NCBI RefSeq assembly: GCF_900110675.1
Contig: NZ_FOEN01000005.1
Location: 62,001-126,000, forward strand
Direction: 5' to 3'
DNA from: Ignavigranum ruoffiae
GTDB taxonomy: Bacteria; Bacillota; Bacilli; Lactobacillales; Aerococcaceae
Length of the DNA: 64,000 nt
Part shown: piece after piece, positions 1 to 9,897 of the stretch
How the letters are laid out: the number at the start of each line of letters is the position of its first letter
Position numbering within the stretch: the first letter of the stretch is position 1
Notes under the pieces: model-generated
What the model was told of the DNA's origin: nothing
Seen by the model: only the letters and a program-made list of their open reading frames with translations
The model's database searches: none
Translations under genes and position numbers: made by a program

Positions 1-541
1 AATTGAAAAAGCTGTCCAAATGATTATTGAAGCGATTGGCGAAGATCCAAAAAGAGAGGGTTTAGTTGAAACGCCTCAGCGGATTGCCAAGATGTACCAA
101 GAAGTCTTCTCTGGCTTGAATCAAACTGCCGAAAGCCATTTGCAAAAATCATTTGAAATCGTTGATAATAATCTAGTTGTCGAGAAAGATATCAATTTCC
201 ACTCCATGTGTGAACACCATTTCTTGCCATTCTGGGGTAAGGCGCATATTGCCTATATCCCTTCAGGACGTGTGGCTGGACTTTCCAAATTAGCTCGGAC
301 TGTTGATATCTATGCCCGCAAACCACAAATCCAGGAACGATTGACCTTAGAAATTACTGAAGCATTGATGACTTATTTGAAAGCCCAAGGAGCAATGGTT
401 GTTATTGAAGCTGAACATATGTGTATGAACATGCGTGGGGTTCAAAAACCAGGAACCAAGACCGTTACTTGCGTGGCTAAGGGGTGCCTTGAAACTGACA
501 AAGAATTAAAAGCTGAAGCTTTTCGTATGATGGGCTTGTAA
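1..541 (+). CDS. folE: GTP cyclohydrolase I, 5' end cut by window
   Basis: Converts GTP to 7,8-dihydroneopterin triphosphate, the first step of folate synthesis. The frame is open from base 2 to the stop at 539-541, and the codons before the ATG at 20 (I-E-K-A-V-Q) match the usual FolE N-terminus, so the true start lies outside the window. Visible family signatures are [10 protein letters not shown] (zinc Cys and catalytic His) and the later H-M-C-M-N-M-RG segment, which supplies the second zinc Cys. The stop overlaps the ATG of the next gene by one base, which indicates an operon with the HD protein and folB-folK. Confidence 0.95.
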   Translation, partial: IEKAVQMIIEAIGEDPKREGLVETPQRIAKMYQEVFSGLNQTAESHLQKSFEIVDNNLVVEKDINFHSMCEHHFLPFWGKAHIAYIPSGRVAGLSKLARTVDIYARKPQIQERLTLEITEALMTYLKAQGAMVVIEAEHMCMNMRGVQKPGTKTVTCVAKGCLETDKELKAEAFRMMGL

Positions 542-1023
542 TGAAAAATACCAATTATTTATTAACTCATGATTCTTTCCAAAAACTGGTAAAAGACTTA
601 GCAGACCAAGAAAGTGAACGAATTTTCTGCAAGCATTCCCTACAACACTTCATCGATGTGGCGCGGATTTGCTATATTCATTGTCTTGAAGACCAGATTC
701 CTGTTGACAAAGATCTAGTCTATGTAACAGCATTGCTCCATGATTTAGGTCGCAGTCTCTCTGGGACGGATGGGAAAGACCACCATCTCCACTCGCAGGA
801 GATTGCTCAATCATTCCTGCAAGAAATGAATTTCAATCCTGAGCAACAAGCGCTTATCTTACAAGCAATTAGTCAGCACCGTCACACCCAGGAAATTGCT
901 ACAGACCCTTTTGCCCGTGCCTTTCAATTAGCAGACAAAGAAGCCCGCTTATGTTTCCAATGTCCGGCCTATGACCTATGTTATTGGCCCGAAGAACGTA
1001 AGAATCAAGTCCTCAAATATTAA
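541..1023 (+). CDS. HD-domain hydrolase in the folate operon
   Basis: A 160-residue soluble protein with an HD metal-phosphohydrolase fold: HSLQHFIDVAR near residue 32, ALLHDLGR near 64, and later H and D ligands (HSQEIA, DKEAR). The C-terminal end carries a CxxCxxxxxC arrangement (CFQCPAYDLC) that could bind a metal. It starts inside the folE stop codon and is followed six bases later by the folB-folK ribosome binding site, so it is almost certainly co-transcribed with pterin genes. HD proteins hydrolyse phosphate esters. A role in dephosphorylating a dihydroneopterin phosphate is plausible from context but is inference. Confidence 0.8.
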   Translation: MKNTNYLLTHDSFQKLVKDLADQESERIFCKHSLQHFIDVARICYIHCLEDQIPVDKDLVYVTALLHDLGRSLSGTDGKDHHLHSQEIAQSFLQEMNFNPEQQALILQAISQHRHTQEIATDPFARAFQLADKEARLCFQCPAYDLCYWPEERKNQVLKY

Positions 1024-1037
1024 GGAAGGTGAACGTG

Positions 1038-1856
1038 ATGGATCAACTTATCATCAAAGACCTGGAAGTCTATGCTTATCATGGTCTCTTTCAAAGTGAA
1101 AAAGATCTGGGGCAAAAGTTCTACTTGACCTTAGCCCTTAGCTACGACATGAGCCAAGCAGCCATTCAAGAAGACTTAGACCAATCGATTGATTATGGAA
1201 AACTCTGTCAACAATTGACCCAATGGATGCAGGAAACTAGCTATGACTTTATTGAAACGGTGGCCTATCGACTTTGTCAGAAGATATTAGACTTGTATCC
1301 ACTAGTCTCTGCAGTTGAGTTAGAACTCGCCAAACCCAGTGCACCTGTCCCCCTTCCGTTGAATACTTGTGCGGTTAGGGTTAAACGCCAGCGCCACCGA
1401 GCTTTTATCGCCCTTGGTAGTAATCAAGGTGATCGTCAAGCCTATTTAGACCAAGCTCTGAGAGCTATGGCTGATCATGGTCTAAAAATCATCCAGGCAT
1501 CCAGTCAAATTAAAACCCCAGCCTGGGGTAAGACCGACCAGCCTGATTTTTTAAATCAGGTCGTCGAAGTTGAAACGACTGAAACAGCTGATTATCTTTT
1601 GACTATTTTGCAATCGATCGAGACCGAATCAGGTCGTATTCGTACTGAACATTGGGGACCTCGTACTTTAGATTTAGATCTCTTATTCTATGATCAAGAA
1701 CAGATTTATACAAACCGGCTGATTGTTCCTCATCCATACATTCAAGAACGACTCTTTGTCTTGGAACCATTGAACGAAATCGCCCCTCATTGGCTCCACC
1801 CAGTTTTAAAACAAAGTGTAAAACAACTCTATCATCAACTTAAAGAGAACGAATAA
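1038..1856 (+). CDS. folBK: Bifunctional dihydroneopterin aldolase / HPPK
   Basis: Two consecutive folate enzymes fused in one chain of 272 residues. Residues 1-118 are dihydroneopterin aldolase (DLEVYAYHGLFQSEKDLGQ, then ETVAYRL). Residues from about 120 are 6-hydroxymethyl-dihydropterin pyrophosphokinase (FIALGSNQGDRQ, then WGPRTLDLDLLFYD, then VPHPYIQERLFVLEPL). I chose the ATG at 1038 because AAGGAAGGTGA lies just upstream; a GTG at 1029 is in frame but sits inside that ribosome binding site. It is the last gene of the folate operon here and is followed by a strong terminator. Dihydropteroate synthase is not in the window and presumably lies upstream. Confidence 0.95.
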   Translation: MDQLIIKDLEVYAYHGLFQSEKDLGQKFYLTLALSYDMSQAAIQEDLDQSIDYGKLCQQLTQWMQETSYDFIETVAYRLCQKILDLYPLVSAVELELAKPSAPVPLPLNTCAVRVKRQRHRAFIALGSNQGDRQAYLDQALRAMADHGLKIIQASSQIKTPAWGKTDQPDFLNQVVEVETTETADYLLTILQSIETESGRIRTEHWGPRTLDLDLLFYDQEQIYTNRLIVPHPYIQERLFVLEPLNEIAPHWLHPVLKQSVKQLYHQLKENE

Positions 1857-1887
1857 GCTCATTCATAAAACCATGTTTCCATATTTA

Positions 1888-1929
1888 AAAGACCGTTCGA
1901 AAGCTTTATTTGCTTTTCGAGCGGTCTTT
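1888..1929 (+). terminator. Terminator of the folate operon
   Basis: Long hairpin with arms AAAGACCGTTCGAAAG and CTTTTCGAGCGGTCTTT, starting 31 bases after the folBK stop. Confidence 0.9.
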
Positions 1930-2141
1930 ATATGATTGGAAACTTTGCATTTCTTTTCAACTTCAAAACAAACATGAGCCTAATTCAGACAATAGGCAAT
2001 CTAGACACCTTACCAAATTTTAACGACTTCTCGCTTAAATCTTGTCGAGTTAAATTCCTGATTTGAGGAACAGCCACTTTCTAGATGTTAGATTCGTAAG
2101 ATTAGTAGTGGCCTCCTATAACTATAAATGGCAAAATATGT
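1930..2141. other. Gene-free stretch between convergent terminators
   Basis: About 210 bases between the folate terminator and the tuf terminator. I see no open frame with a ribosome binding site, no RNA gene and no clear repeat. Confidence 0.6.
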
Positions 2142-2179
2142 AAAAAAATCCACCTGGATCATCTCCAAGTGGATTTTTT
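2142..2179 (-). terminator. Terminator of tuf
   Basis: Hairpin with arms AAAAAATCCAC and GTGGATTTTTT, 22 bases beyond the tuf stop, with a T-run on the minus strand. Confidence 0.9.
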
Positions 2180-2201
2180 ATTAATACTTATATGAAATTA
2201 A

Positions 2202-3386
2202 TTATTCATCAATTTCAGTAACAGTTCCGGCACCTACAGTACGTCCACCTTCACGGATTGAGAAACGAGTACCGTTTTCAATAGCGATTGGGTGAATCAA
2301 TTCTACAGTCATCGTTACGTTATCACCAGGCATTACCATTTCAGTTCCTTCTGGTAATTCAACAACACCGGTAACGTCAGTTGTACGGAAGTAGAATTGT
2401 GGACGGTAGTTAGAGAAGAATGGAGTATGACGTCCACCTTCTTCTTTAGATAGAACATACACTTCAGCTTTAAATTTAGTATGAGGAGTGATGGTTCCAG
2501 GTGCAGCTAGAACTTGTCCACGTTCGATATCTTCACGAGTAACCCCACGAAGTAAAGCACCGATGTTATCTCCAGCTTCAGCGAAGTCTAACATCTTACG
2601 GAACATTTCAACACCGGTTACAGTAGTAGATTTAGTATCTTTAATACCAACGATTTCTACAACGTCCCCAACTTTAATTTGGCCACGTTCAACACGACCA
2701 GTTGCAACGGTACCACGACCAGTGATAGAGAATACGTCTTCGACTGGCATCATGAATGGTTTGTCGGTGTCACGTTCTGGTTCTGGAATGTATTCGTCAA
2801 CAGCAGCCATTAAGTCCATAATACGTTGTTCCCATTTTTCGTCACCTTCTAAGGCTTTCAATGAAGAACCAACGATAACAGGTACTTCATCTCCTGGGTA
2901 GTCGTATTCTGATAAGAGGTCACGAACTTCTAATTCTACTAATTCTAGTAGTTCTTCGTCGTCAACCATGTCAGCTTTGTTTAAGTAAACTACGAAGTAA
3001 GGAACCCCTACTTGACGTGATAACAAGATATGTTCACGAGTTTGAGGCATTGGACCATCCGCTGCAGAAACAACGATGATAGCACCGTCCATTTGCGCTG
3101 CACCAGTGATCATGTTTTTGATGTAGTCCGCGTGTCCTGGAGCATCCACGTGAGCGTAGTGACGGTTTTCAGTTTCGTACTCAACGTGAGAAGTGTTGAT
3201 GGTAATACCACGTTCTTTTTCTTCTGGAGCGTTATCGATAGAAGCATAGTCTTTAGCTTCACCGAAACCATGTTTTGCTAATACAGTAGCGATTGCTGCA
3301 GTTGTAGTAGTTTTACCGTGGTCAACGTGTCCTAAAGTCCCAATATTAACATGGGGTTTTGTACGTTCGTATTTTTCTTTTGACAT
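2202..3386 (-). CDS. tuf: Elongation factor Tu
   Basis: GTPase that delivers aminoacyl-tRNA to the ribosome. At 394 residues it has the normal length. Visible motifs are [10 protein letters not shown] (P-loop), the switch region [21 protein letters not shown] and NKADMVDD (guanine specificity), followed by the two beta-barrel domains. A strong AGGAGG precedes the ATG. It lies downstream of fusA in the str cluster but has its own promoter and terminator. No sign of a duplicate copy within the window. Confidence 0.99.
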   Translation of the reverse strand: MSKEKYERTKPHVNIGTLGHVDHGKTTTTAAIATVLAKHGFGEAKDYASIDNAPEEKERGITINTSHVEYETENRHYAHVDAPGHADYIKNMITGAAQMDGAIIVVSAADGPMPQTREHILLSRQVGVPYFVVYLNKADMVDDEELLELVELEVRDLLSEYDYPGDEVPVIVGSSLKALEGDEKWEQRIMDLMAAVDEYIPEPERDTDKPFMMPVEDVFSITGRGTVATGRVERGQIKVGDVVEIVGIKDTKSTTVTGVEMFRKMLDFAEAGDNIGALLRGVTREDIERGQVLAAPGTITPHTKFKAEVYVLSKEEGGRHTPFFSNYRPQFYFRTTDVTGVVELPEGTEMVMPGDNVTMTVELIHPIAIENGTRFSIREGGRTVGAGTVTEIDE

Positions 3387-3451
3387 TAAGTATTCCTCCT
3401 TAAGATATATCGCTTTAATAATTATAGACTATTGTTTAATCTATCGAAATT

Positions 3452-3480
3452 AGTATACCGTTATTTAGCGGTAATTTCAA
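3452..3480 (-). promoter_or_regulatory. Promoter of tuf
   Basis: TTGAAA (3475-3480) and TATACT (3452-3457) are separated by 17 bases, placed about 65 bases upstream of the tuf ATG. The spacer itself contains a small inverted repeat (TACCG/CGGTA). This suggests tuf can be transcribed independently of fusA. Confidence 0.75.
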
Positions 3481-3524
3481 CAAATCACCGCTAAGCCGGT
3501 AAAGAAATCATTGACTTTTCGGTA

Positions 3525-5603
3525 TTATTTACCGTGTTTTGCAATAATTTCTTCTTGAATTGATTTTGGAACAGCTTCATAATGGTCAAATTGCATGGTG
3601 AAGGTTCCACGTCCTTGCGTTGATGAACGTAAGGTGGTTGCGTAACCGAACATTTCAGATAATGGAACGAATGATTTAACAATTTGAGCATTTCCACGAG
3701 CTTCAGTTCCTTCAATTCGACCACGACGTGAGTTGACATGGCCCATAACATCTCCTAGATATTCTTCTGGAACAGTGATATCAACTGACATCATCGGTTC
3801 TAGAATTGCTGGATCTGCATGTTTAGCAGCTTCACGTAGAGCGAGTGAAGCGGCCACTTTAAAGGCTGTTTCTGAAGAGTCGACATCGTGGTATGATCCA
3901 TCATATAGTTTCGCTTTAACGTCAACTAATGGATAACCTGCAAGGACCCCATTTTCCATCGCATCTTGTAAACCTGCGTCAACAGATGGAATGTATTCAC
4001 GAGGTACAACCCCACCAACGATAGCGTCTTCGAATTCATAGCCGCCACCTTCAGTATTTGGTGTAAATTCAATCCATACATCCCCGTATTGTCCTTTACC
4101 ACCTGATTGGCGAACGAATTTACCTTGAGCTTGTACAGATTTACGGAAGGTTTCACGGTAAGAAACTTGAGGTGCACCTACCGTAGCGGATACTTTAAAT
4201 TCACGTTTCAAACGGTCAACAATGATATCTAAGTGCAATTCACCCATACCAGCGATAATGGTTTGACCAGTTTCATGGTCAGTGGTTGCACGGAAGGTTG
4301 GATCTTCTTCAGCTAATTTAGCTAAAGCAGTTGACATCTTATCTTGGTCTGCTTTTGAATCTGGTTCAATGGCAACATTGATAACTGGCTCTGGGAATTC
4401 CATGGATTCTAGAATAACTGGTTGACCTTCGGCACATAGGGTATCACCGGTTCCGGTATCTTTCAAACCAACAGCTGCGGCGATATCTCCAGCAAATACT
4501 TCTGGAATTTCTTCACGGTGGTTAGCGTGCATTTGTAGAATCCGACCAACACGTTCACGTTTGTCCTTAGTAGCGTTTAAGACATATGATCCTGCTTCAA
4601 GCGTTCCTGAATAGACACGGAAGAACGTTAAACGTCCAACAAATGGGTCAGTCATTACTTTGAAAGCTAAAGCCGCAAAGTCTTCAGAATCATCAGCATG
4701 ATGTTCTAGTTCTTCACCAGTTGATGGAACCGTTCCAATAATTGGCGGAACTTCTAATGGAGATGGTAGGTAATCAATAACCCCATCCAGCATTAATTGA
4801 ACTCCTTTATTCTTGAAGGCAGATCCAACAAAGACAGGATAGAACTCAACTGCTAAGGTTGCTTTACGGATCGCTGCTTTTAATTGATCTACTGGAATTT
4901 CTTCTCCTTCAAGGTACATCATCATGATTTCTTCATCGAAGTCCGCAATGGCTTCAATCAAGCTTGCATGAAGCTCTTCAGCTTGGTCTTTCAACTCAGC
5001 TGGGATTTCAATTTCATCAATTTGAGTTCCCAAGTCATTACCATAGTTGTAAGCTTTCATTTCTACTAAGTCGATAATTCCGGTGAAATTATCTTCAGCA
5101 CCAATTGGTAATTGTACCGCATGCGCGTTTGCCATCAAACGATCACGTAAGGTACCTACAGAATATAAGAAATCTGCACCCATCTTGTCCATCTTATTGA
5201 TAAAGACAATCCGAGGAACACCATATGTCGTTGCTTGACGCCAAACTGTTTCAGTTTGAGGTTCTACCCCTGATTGGGCATCCAATACTGTTACTGCACC
5301 GTCTAGAACACGTAGAGAACGCTCAACCTCAACAGTAAAGTCAACGTGTCCTGGGGTATCGATAATATTTACTCGATAACCTTTCCATTGAGCAGTGGTC
5401 GCTGCTGAAGTGATTGTGATCCCACGTTCTTGTTCTTGGGCCATCCAGTCCATTTGTGCGCCCCCGTCATGGGTTTCGCCAATTTTATGGATTTTACCAG
5501 TATAGTACAAGATACGTTCAGTGGTTGTCGTTTTACCAGCATCTATATGGGCCATAATCCCAATATTACGAGTATTTTCTAAAGAAAATTCTCTTTTTGC
5601 CAT
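3525..5603 (-). CDS. fusA: Elongation factor G
   Basis: Ribosomal translocase GTPase of 692 residues, full length. The N-terminus shows [19 protein letters not shown] (P-loop), then DTPGHVDF and NKMDKMGAD. Domains II to V follow, including [18 protein letters not shown] in domain III. It is in the str cluster downstream of rpsG (84 bases apart) and probably co-transcribed with rpsL and rpsG. A ribosome binding site (GAGGGG) precedes the ATG. Confidence 0.99.
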   Translation of the reverse strand: MAKREFSLENTRNIGIMAHIDAGKTTTTERILYYTGKIHKIGETHDGGAQMDWMAQEQERGITITSAATTAQWKGYRVNIIDTPGHVDFTVEVERSLRVLDGAVTVLDAQSGVEPQTETVWRQATTYGVPRIVFINKMDKMGADFLYSVGTLRDRLMANAHAVQLPIGAEDNFTGIIDLVEMKAYNYGNDLGTQIDEIEIPAELKDQAEELHASLIEAIADFDEEIMMMYLEGEEIPVDQLKAAIRKATLAVEFYPVFVGSAFKNKGVQLMLDGVIDYLPSPLEVPPIIGTVPSTGEELEHHADDSEDFAALAFKVMTDPFVGRLTFFRVYSGTLEAGSYVLNATKDKRERVGRILQMHANHREEIPEVFAGDIAAAVGLKDTGTGDTLCAEGQPVILESMEFPEPVINVAIEPDSKADQDKMSTALAKLAEEDPTFRATTDHETGQTIIAGMGELHLDIIVDRLKREFKVSATVGAPQVSYRETFRKSVQAQGKFVRQSGGKGQYGDVWIEFTPNTEGGGYEFEDAIVGGVVPREYIPSVDAGLQDAMENGVLAGYPLVDVKAKLYDGSYHDVDSSETAFKVAASLALREAAKHADPAILEPMMSVDITVPEEYLGDVMGHVNSRRGRIEGTEARGNAQIVKSFVPLSEMFGYATTLRSSTQGRGTFTMQFDHYEAVPKSIQEEIIAKHGK

Positions 5604-5687
5604 CCTACGTTACCCCTCTTTCATGTATTGAGTAAAAGTCTATAGAAACAATCTTTTTTGATAAATAACGAAAAAATTTCGTTAAGT

Positions 5688-6158
5688 TTACCAACGATAA
5701 TGAGCAAAAGCTTTGTTAGCTTCTGCAACTTTATGCATCTCTTCGCGTTTCTTCACAGATGCACCTGTGTTATTAGAAGCGTCGATGATTTCACGAGCAA
5801 GGCGTAATTCCATACTCTTTTCACCACGAAGTCTTGCATATTGAACTAACCAACGGATGGCTAGGGTTGTACGGCGGTCTGGACGCACCTCAACCGGTAC
5901 TTGATAGTTTGAACCTCCGACACGGCGAGCTTTTACTTCTAATAATGGCATAATATTTTCCATAGCTTGTTCAAAGACTTCTAATGGATCTTGACCAGTT
6001 TGTTCACGGATAATATCAAAAGCTGAGTATAGAATGTTAGACGCTTTTCCACGTTTACCATCAACCATCATACGGTTAATAGTACGAGTAACTAATTTTG
6101 AATTATAAATTGGATCTGGCAAAACATCACGTTTTGCGATGGCTCCTTTACGAGGCAT
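5688..6158 (-). CDS. rpsG: 30S ribosomal protein S7
   Basis: A 156-residue small-subunit protein that nucleates assembly of the 16S rRNA head. The start [16 protein letters not shown] and the internal [16 protein letters not shown] block are diagnostic. It lies 49 bases after rpsL and 84 before fusA, the standard str operon order. A strong ribosome binding site (GGAGG) precedes the ATG. Confidence 0.99.
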   Translation of the reverse strand: MPRKGAIAKRDVLPDPIYNSKLVTRTINRMMVDGKRGKASNILYSAFDIIREQTGQDPLEVFEQAMENIMPLLEVKARRVGGSNYQVPVEVRPDRRTTLAIRWLVQYARLRGEKSMELRLAREIIDASNNTGASVKKREEMHKVAEANKAFAHYRW

Positions 6159-6207
6159 TCTTTTTCCTCCTTTCGGTGTATGTAATTAGAATAAATGATG
6201 GGTTGAA

Positions 6208-6621
6208 TTATTTCTTAGGTTTCTTAGCACCGTATTTAGAACGGCCTTGTTGACGGTCAGAAACGCCAGCTGTATCTAAGGCACCACGTACGATATGGTA
6301 ACGAACCCCTGGTAAGTCTTTCACACGACCCCCGCGAATAAGAACCACACTGTGTTCTTGTAGGTTGTGTCCTTCCCCTGGGATATATGCAGTAACTTCC
6401 ATCAAGTTAGATAGACGTACACGGGCATATTTACGTAGGGCTGAGTTAGGTTTCTTAGGTGTCATGGTTCCAACACGGGTACAAACACCACGTTTTTGAG
6501 GTGACATTGTCGTTGTTGTTGAACGTTTGAAACTGTTGTAACCCACGTTAAGTGCAGGAGATTTAGATTTTTCAATTTGAGATTTACGAGGTTTTCTGAT
6601 TAATTGATTGATTGTAGGCAT
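6208..6621 (-). CDS. rpsL: 30S ribosomal protein S12
   Basis: Decoding-centre ribosomal protein of 137 residues. [13 protein letters not shown] is the standard start and is preceded by GGGAGGAGGA. An upstream in-frame ATG at 6669 would add a non-homologous leader and lacks such a site, so I trimmed it. The loops [10 protein letters not shown] and [10 protein letters not shown] carry the lysines associated with streptomycin response in the family and look wild-type. First gene of the str operon. Confidence 0.99.
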   Translation of the reverse strand: MPTINQLIRKPRKSQIEKSKSPALNVGYNSFKRSTTTTMSPQKRGVCTRVGTMTPKKPNSALRKYARVRLSNLMEVTAYIPGEGHNLQEHSVVLIRGGRVKDLPGVRYHIVRGALDTAGVSDRQQGRSKYGAKKPKK

Positions 6622-6677
6622 TAATTGTCCTCCTCCCATTTTCTTAGTCCACACATCCAAGTGTGTCATCTTATGTT

Positions 6678-6707
6678 AAAAAATATTTAGCAATGGAAAC
6701 ATTGCTA
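6678..6707 (-). terminator. Hairpin with T-run in the rpsL leader
   Basis: On the minus strand TAGCAATG-TTTC-CATTGCTA forms a perfect 8 bp stem and is followed within three bases by six Ts. It lies between the str promoter and rpsL, so it could act as an attenuator of the ribosomal operon rather than as a plain terminator. Confidence 0.55.
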
Positions 6708-6770
6708 GTTGTGCTTTAAAACAGTCAGCACGACTGAAATACAGGAATCTGTCCTTAAAACACCTGTGTA

Positions 6771-6799
6771 AGGATAACACGAATAAACAAACACGTCAA
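6771..6799 (-). promoter_or_regulatory. Promoter of the str operon
   Basis: TTGACG (6794-6799) and TATCCT (6771-6776) are spaced 17 bases apart. The inferred leader to rpsL is about 145 bases and contains several small hairpins (for example CAGTCGTGCTGACTG) plus the T-run hairpin at 6678-6707. Confidence 0.65.
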
Positions 6800-6845
6800 T
6801 CATTATTGGAAAAGAAATGGTTTCTGCTTGTAAATTTTCTCTTTG

Positions 6846-7089
6846 GGTAAAATTAAATGCTTTATCGTTAGAACTAAATTATAGAAAAGCCTTTTGCATG
6901 GATTATGTCAAACCATTGGGCACCGTCTTCCGCTTATAATCATAAGCTCCAGACTTACTTTACGACTCATTCCCTAAAAGCCAGAGGCATCAAGGGAATG
7001 ATGTGGGTAAAGTATGCGAATCCGATGGTTTGTCATGAATCCTGCACGGGCTTTTTCTTATAATGTTGCATCTTGTTTCAATTTTTACC
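6846..7089. repeat. Large imperfect foldback (MITE-like) element
   Basis: An approximately 245 bp imperfect palindrome. The outer ends read GGTAAAATT on the left and AATTTTTACC on the right. An inner block at 6884-6919 (GAAAAGCC..GCATGGATT..CAAACCATTGG) is the inverted match of 7022-7057. The centre is a nested hairpin: CATTCCCT and AGGGAATG at 6968-6996, enclosing AGCC-AGA-GGC. No protein is encoded. It sits in the gene-free interval between the permease and rpsL. Confidence 0.6.
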
Positions 7090-7349
7090 TTCAATAAATT
7101 CTGGCAGCAGATAAAAATAGTAAAACTAAACATCGAATTTGTCTGGCTGACAAGCGACCGTCCTTCAAAGCAAGCTTTTCCGGGCTAGATCCACTAGATC
7201 ATCTCTAATCGACAAGTCGATAAGAGCTGATAAGCTACGTGAATCTTCTTTGTGCTTGTGAGTCAACAGATTCGGATATTCTTTTTGTCAGTAATCCACT
7301 TTTTATTTACAAGCAACAGCTAAAAAGAGATCATTGAGTTTTTTTGGGA

Positions 7350-7474
7350 CCTCATTCCCTAAAAGCCAGAGGCTTCAAGGGAATGAGGTGGGTAAAGTAT
7401 GCGAATCCGATGGTTTTTCATAAATCCTGCGCGGGCTTTTTCTTATAATTTTGCATCTTGTTTCAATTTTACCT
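7350..7474. repeat. Second copy of the right half of the foldback element
   Basis: Directly repeats 6965-7090 with only scattered changes. It begins with the same central hairpin, here a perfect 11 bp stem CCTCATTCCCT/AGGGAATGAGG, and continues through GGGTAAAGTATGCGAATCC to CAATTTTACCT. The left arm is not recognisable upstream. The sequence between the two copies (7090-7349) shows nothing I can name. Confidence 0.75.
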
Positions 7475-7482
7475 GCATAAAA

Positions 7483-7510
7483 ACCATGCATCAACTAAAT
7501 GACGCATGGT
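7483..7510 (-). terminator. Terminator of the amino-acid permease
   Basis: Hairpin arms ACCATGCGTCA and TGATGCATGGT on the minus strand, followed by a T-run, about 70 bases beyond the permease stop. Confidence 0.75.
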
Positions 7511-7577
7511 CCAAAATTTATTTACGGTTTATTTGAGAGCTAGCAGTTCAAAGTCCTTTTTATCGGATATTCTTACT

Positions 7578-9020
7578 TTAAATCTCTCCTGCTTGAAGCT
7601 TTTCATCTTCACGACGGCGTAATACTGGCAGGATAATTCCTAATAGTATTAATACAATTGGAGTGATGATATTTAGGGCCAATTGGAATGGATCGTCTGA
7701 ATAGGCTCCTAATAAGCAGCATGCTAAGGTTACCAAGAAGCACCAGCCGCCGAAGAATAGGGCCACCGTATTATTCTTGACAAACATGTATTCGCGGTGA
7801 AATTTATCAGATTGCCGACGTAAGAATAAATAGGCTGCAAATACCCAGAGATAACGGAAAGGCATAATAATCGAATTCAATTTAGTTAATTGCTTCAAGA
7901 CAGTAGCTGCTCCAGGTACAACCATTTGAGCAACGATAATCGCTCCACAAAGCACGACCACCATGTAAATTCCGTTGATATATGCCCCATGACGATTTTG
8001 TTTTAATAGCGAACGTGGAATAAATTGACTCGTTCTTGGGTCTCCTAAGAGCATACGAAGTGGCGCATCAATTGAAATGACGAGGGTCGCAAATTGACCG
8101 ATCATATTACATAGGGCGTAGATAATCATAAAGAGTTTGCCTACTCCGTAATATTCACCCAATTTACCAAAAGCGATATAAGCCCCATTGGCTAAGTAAG
8201 AGTCAAAGGCTTGTGGTGATTCATTAATCACCGCTGGATCTAAAATCATACCCATGGCAATAGTCCCAAAGATCGCCGAGATAACCACCATCACGGCGGC
8301 GAAAATCATTGATTTTGGAAACTCATGAGCAGGGTCACCATCCATTTTGTTAACGTAAGGAGAAATCTTTTCAATCCCACCCACTGCAAAGACTAAAATT
8401 GATAAGTTAGTAAAATAATGCCAATCAAAGTTAGGGATAAAATTCTTTAAACTCCAATCAATATTCAGATAGCCCCCATTTGGATTAATGGCTGGGGCGG
8501 CAAACATCATTAAGATAAATAAAATACTCATTACAAACATACTAGATCCGGCCAGGGTCGCCAGATTCTTCAATGGATTAATTCCCATACTAGCAATCCA
8601 ACAGAAGAAAAGGAAAATAATTAAAGTGACTAATTGGACCCAGACAGTCGGTAAACTATCATACAAAGTAGAATCTTGAAAGACAATCCAAGATAAGGCT
8701 TTTAGACCACCAGATCCCTTAGAAGCGATATAAGTAACGTGGCAGGCCCAGTAAGTCCAACCCGTATAATAGGCCAACTTGGTACTGGAAGTCTCTTGAA
8801 TCCAAGAAGTTACCCCACCTTCTAAAGTTTTAAAGGCAGAGCCCATTTCCCCAACCATTAAGGCATACGGAATAAAATACAGCAAAAACATAAGAACCCA
8901 TGAGAAAATGACTTGAGTTCCATTAAAGAAGATAAATCCATTTACAACATTTCCAAAGCCCCAAAGTGTTGAGAAACACATAAAGGCCAGTATATGCCAT
9001 TTAATTTTTTTCTCTTCCAT
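7578..9020 (-). CDS. APC-family amino-acid permease
   Basis: A 480-residue integral membrane protein with about twelve hydrophobic segments, beginning MEEKKIKWHILAFMCFSTLWGFGNV. It has the early GEMG..FKTLEGGVTSWI block typical of the glutamate/GABA-antiporter-like branch of the amino acid-polyamine-organocation superfamily. The substrate cannot be read from sequence. It is monocistronic with a good ribosome binding site (TAGGAGGAATCAA) and its own terminator. The neighbours (ribosomal genes and redox genes) do not suggest a pathway. Confidence 0.85.
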   Translation of the reverse strand: MEEKKIKWHILAFMCFSTLWGFGNVVNGFIFFNGTQVIFSWVLMFLLYFIPYALMVGEMGSAFKTLEGGVTSWIQETSSTKLAYYTGWTYWACHVTYIASKGSGGLKALSWIVFQDSTLYDSLPTVWVQLVTLIIFLFFCWIASMGINPLKNLATLAGSSMFVMSILFILMMFAAPAINPNGGYLNIDWSLKNFIPNFDWHYFTNLSILVFAVGGIEKISPYVNKMDGDPAHEFPKSMIFAAVMVVISAIFGTIAMGMILDPAVINESPQAFDSYLANGAYIAFGKLGEYYGVGKLFMIIYALCNMIGQFATLVISIDAPLRMLLGDPRTSQFIPRSLLKQNRHGAYINGIYMVVVLCGAIIVAQMVVPGAATVLKQLTKLNSIIMPFRYLWVFAAYLFLRRQSDKFHREYMFVKNNTVALFFGGWCFLVTLACCLLGAYSDDPFQLALNIITPIVLILLGIILPVLRRREDEKLQAGEI

Positions 9021-9204
9021 TTGATTCCTCCTATACTAAATTAATCCAACTTATGCTAATTATAGCTAACTTCTAGTCAGGAGGAGGGAAAATTTGAAAA
9101 GGATTACATGATAAATATCTCATCAAGAGGCGTTATTGTATAATTAATATCTCATAATCCTAAATAAGTTCTAATACTATGTTGTATTTTAACTTTTTTC
9201 ATGC

Positions 9205-9885
9205 TTACGGCAGCAATTCTTTAATAATTTTTCTCATGCCGGCTTCAGGAACTAACCCACGAAATCCATAAAGGATTTGGCCATCTTGATCGACGATCAG
9301 GGTGGAAGGCAGCGTCCTTACACCGAGCCCAATTTGGTTGGATAAGGCATGGTCATAATAAACTGGGAAAGTGTAACCCGAGTCTTGAATAAATTGTTTC
9401 GCCTTGTCGATAGTTTCTGTCGGTTTAGATTGACTGGCATTCAACATGATAAAACCAATATCTTGACCATATTCATCGTACAAGTCTTGCAAGTAAGGCA
9501 TTTCTTTGCGACATGGGGGACACCAGGAAGCCCAGAAATTGATTATAGTTGGTTTGTCAATTAAATCTTTCAACTGAATACGTTGGCCTTGCGAATCTTC
9601 AACATAAGTTTCAGGTAATAACGGAGCATTGCTCGGAGTCGGTAATTCAGGCTGACTGCTCTCCACTGAATGCGATGAGGTCTTCGTCTCTTCGGTTGAC
9701 CCGTTCATTTTTTCCTCTGAAGTAGCCCGTTCTGATTGAGATTCTGTGCTTTCTAGCCTTTGCTTGACTTCTCCCGCCTGATTTGCCCTTTGCAAGATAT
9801 CAGCATCCTCTTGACGATTCATCATGAAATTTGCAGCAATAAATAATATAACTAAACTTAGTAAAATTCCGATGACTTTTTTCAT
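9205..9885 (-). CDS. Membrane-anchored TlpA/ResA-type thioredoxin
   Basis: A 226-residue protein with an N-terminal membrane anchor (about residues 3-21), a Ser/Thr/Glu-rich linker to about residue 85, and a thioredoxin fold whose active site is WASWCPPCRKEMP. TlpA-like proteins act outside the membrane and reduce or rearrange cysteines of exported proteins. It follows ccdA by 12 bases. CcdA would supply electrons from cytoplasmic thioredoxin, so the pair forms a complete extracytoplasmic reductant pathway. The specific client protein is unknown. Confidence 0.9.
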   Translation of the reverse strand: MKKVIGILLSLVILFIAANFMMNRQEDADILQRANQAGEVKQRLESTESQSERATSEEKMNGSTEETKTSSHSVESSQPELPTPSNAPLLPETYVEDSQGQRIQLKDLIDKPTIINFWASWCPPCRKEMPYLQDLYDEYGQDIGFIMLNASQSKPTETIDKAKQFIQDSGYTFPVYYDHALSNQIGLGVRTLPSTLIVDQDGQILYGFRGLVPEAGMRKIIKELLP

Positions 9886-9897
9886 TTTAATTCCTTT

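Noticed and set aside
6622-7577. tRNA, riboswitch or small-protein gene in the 950-base gap upstream of rpsL
   Set aside because: I found no cloverleaf, no known riboswitch core, and no frame with a ribosome binding site. Only the promoter, the hairpins and the foldback repeats are supported.
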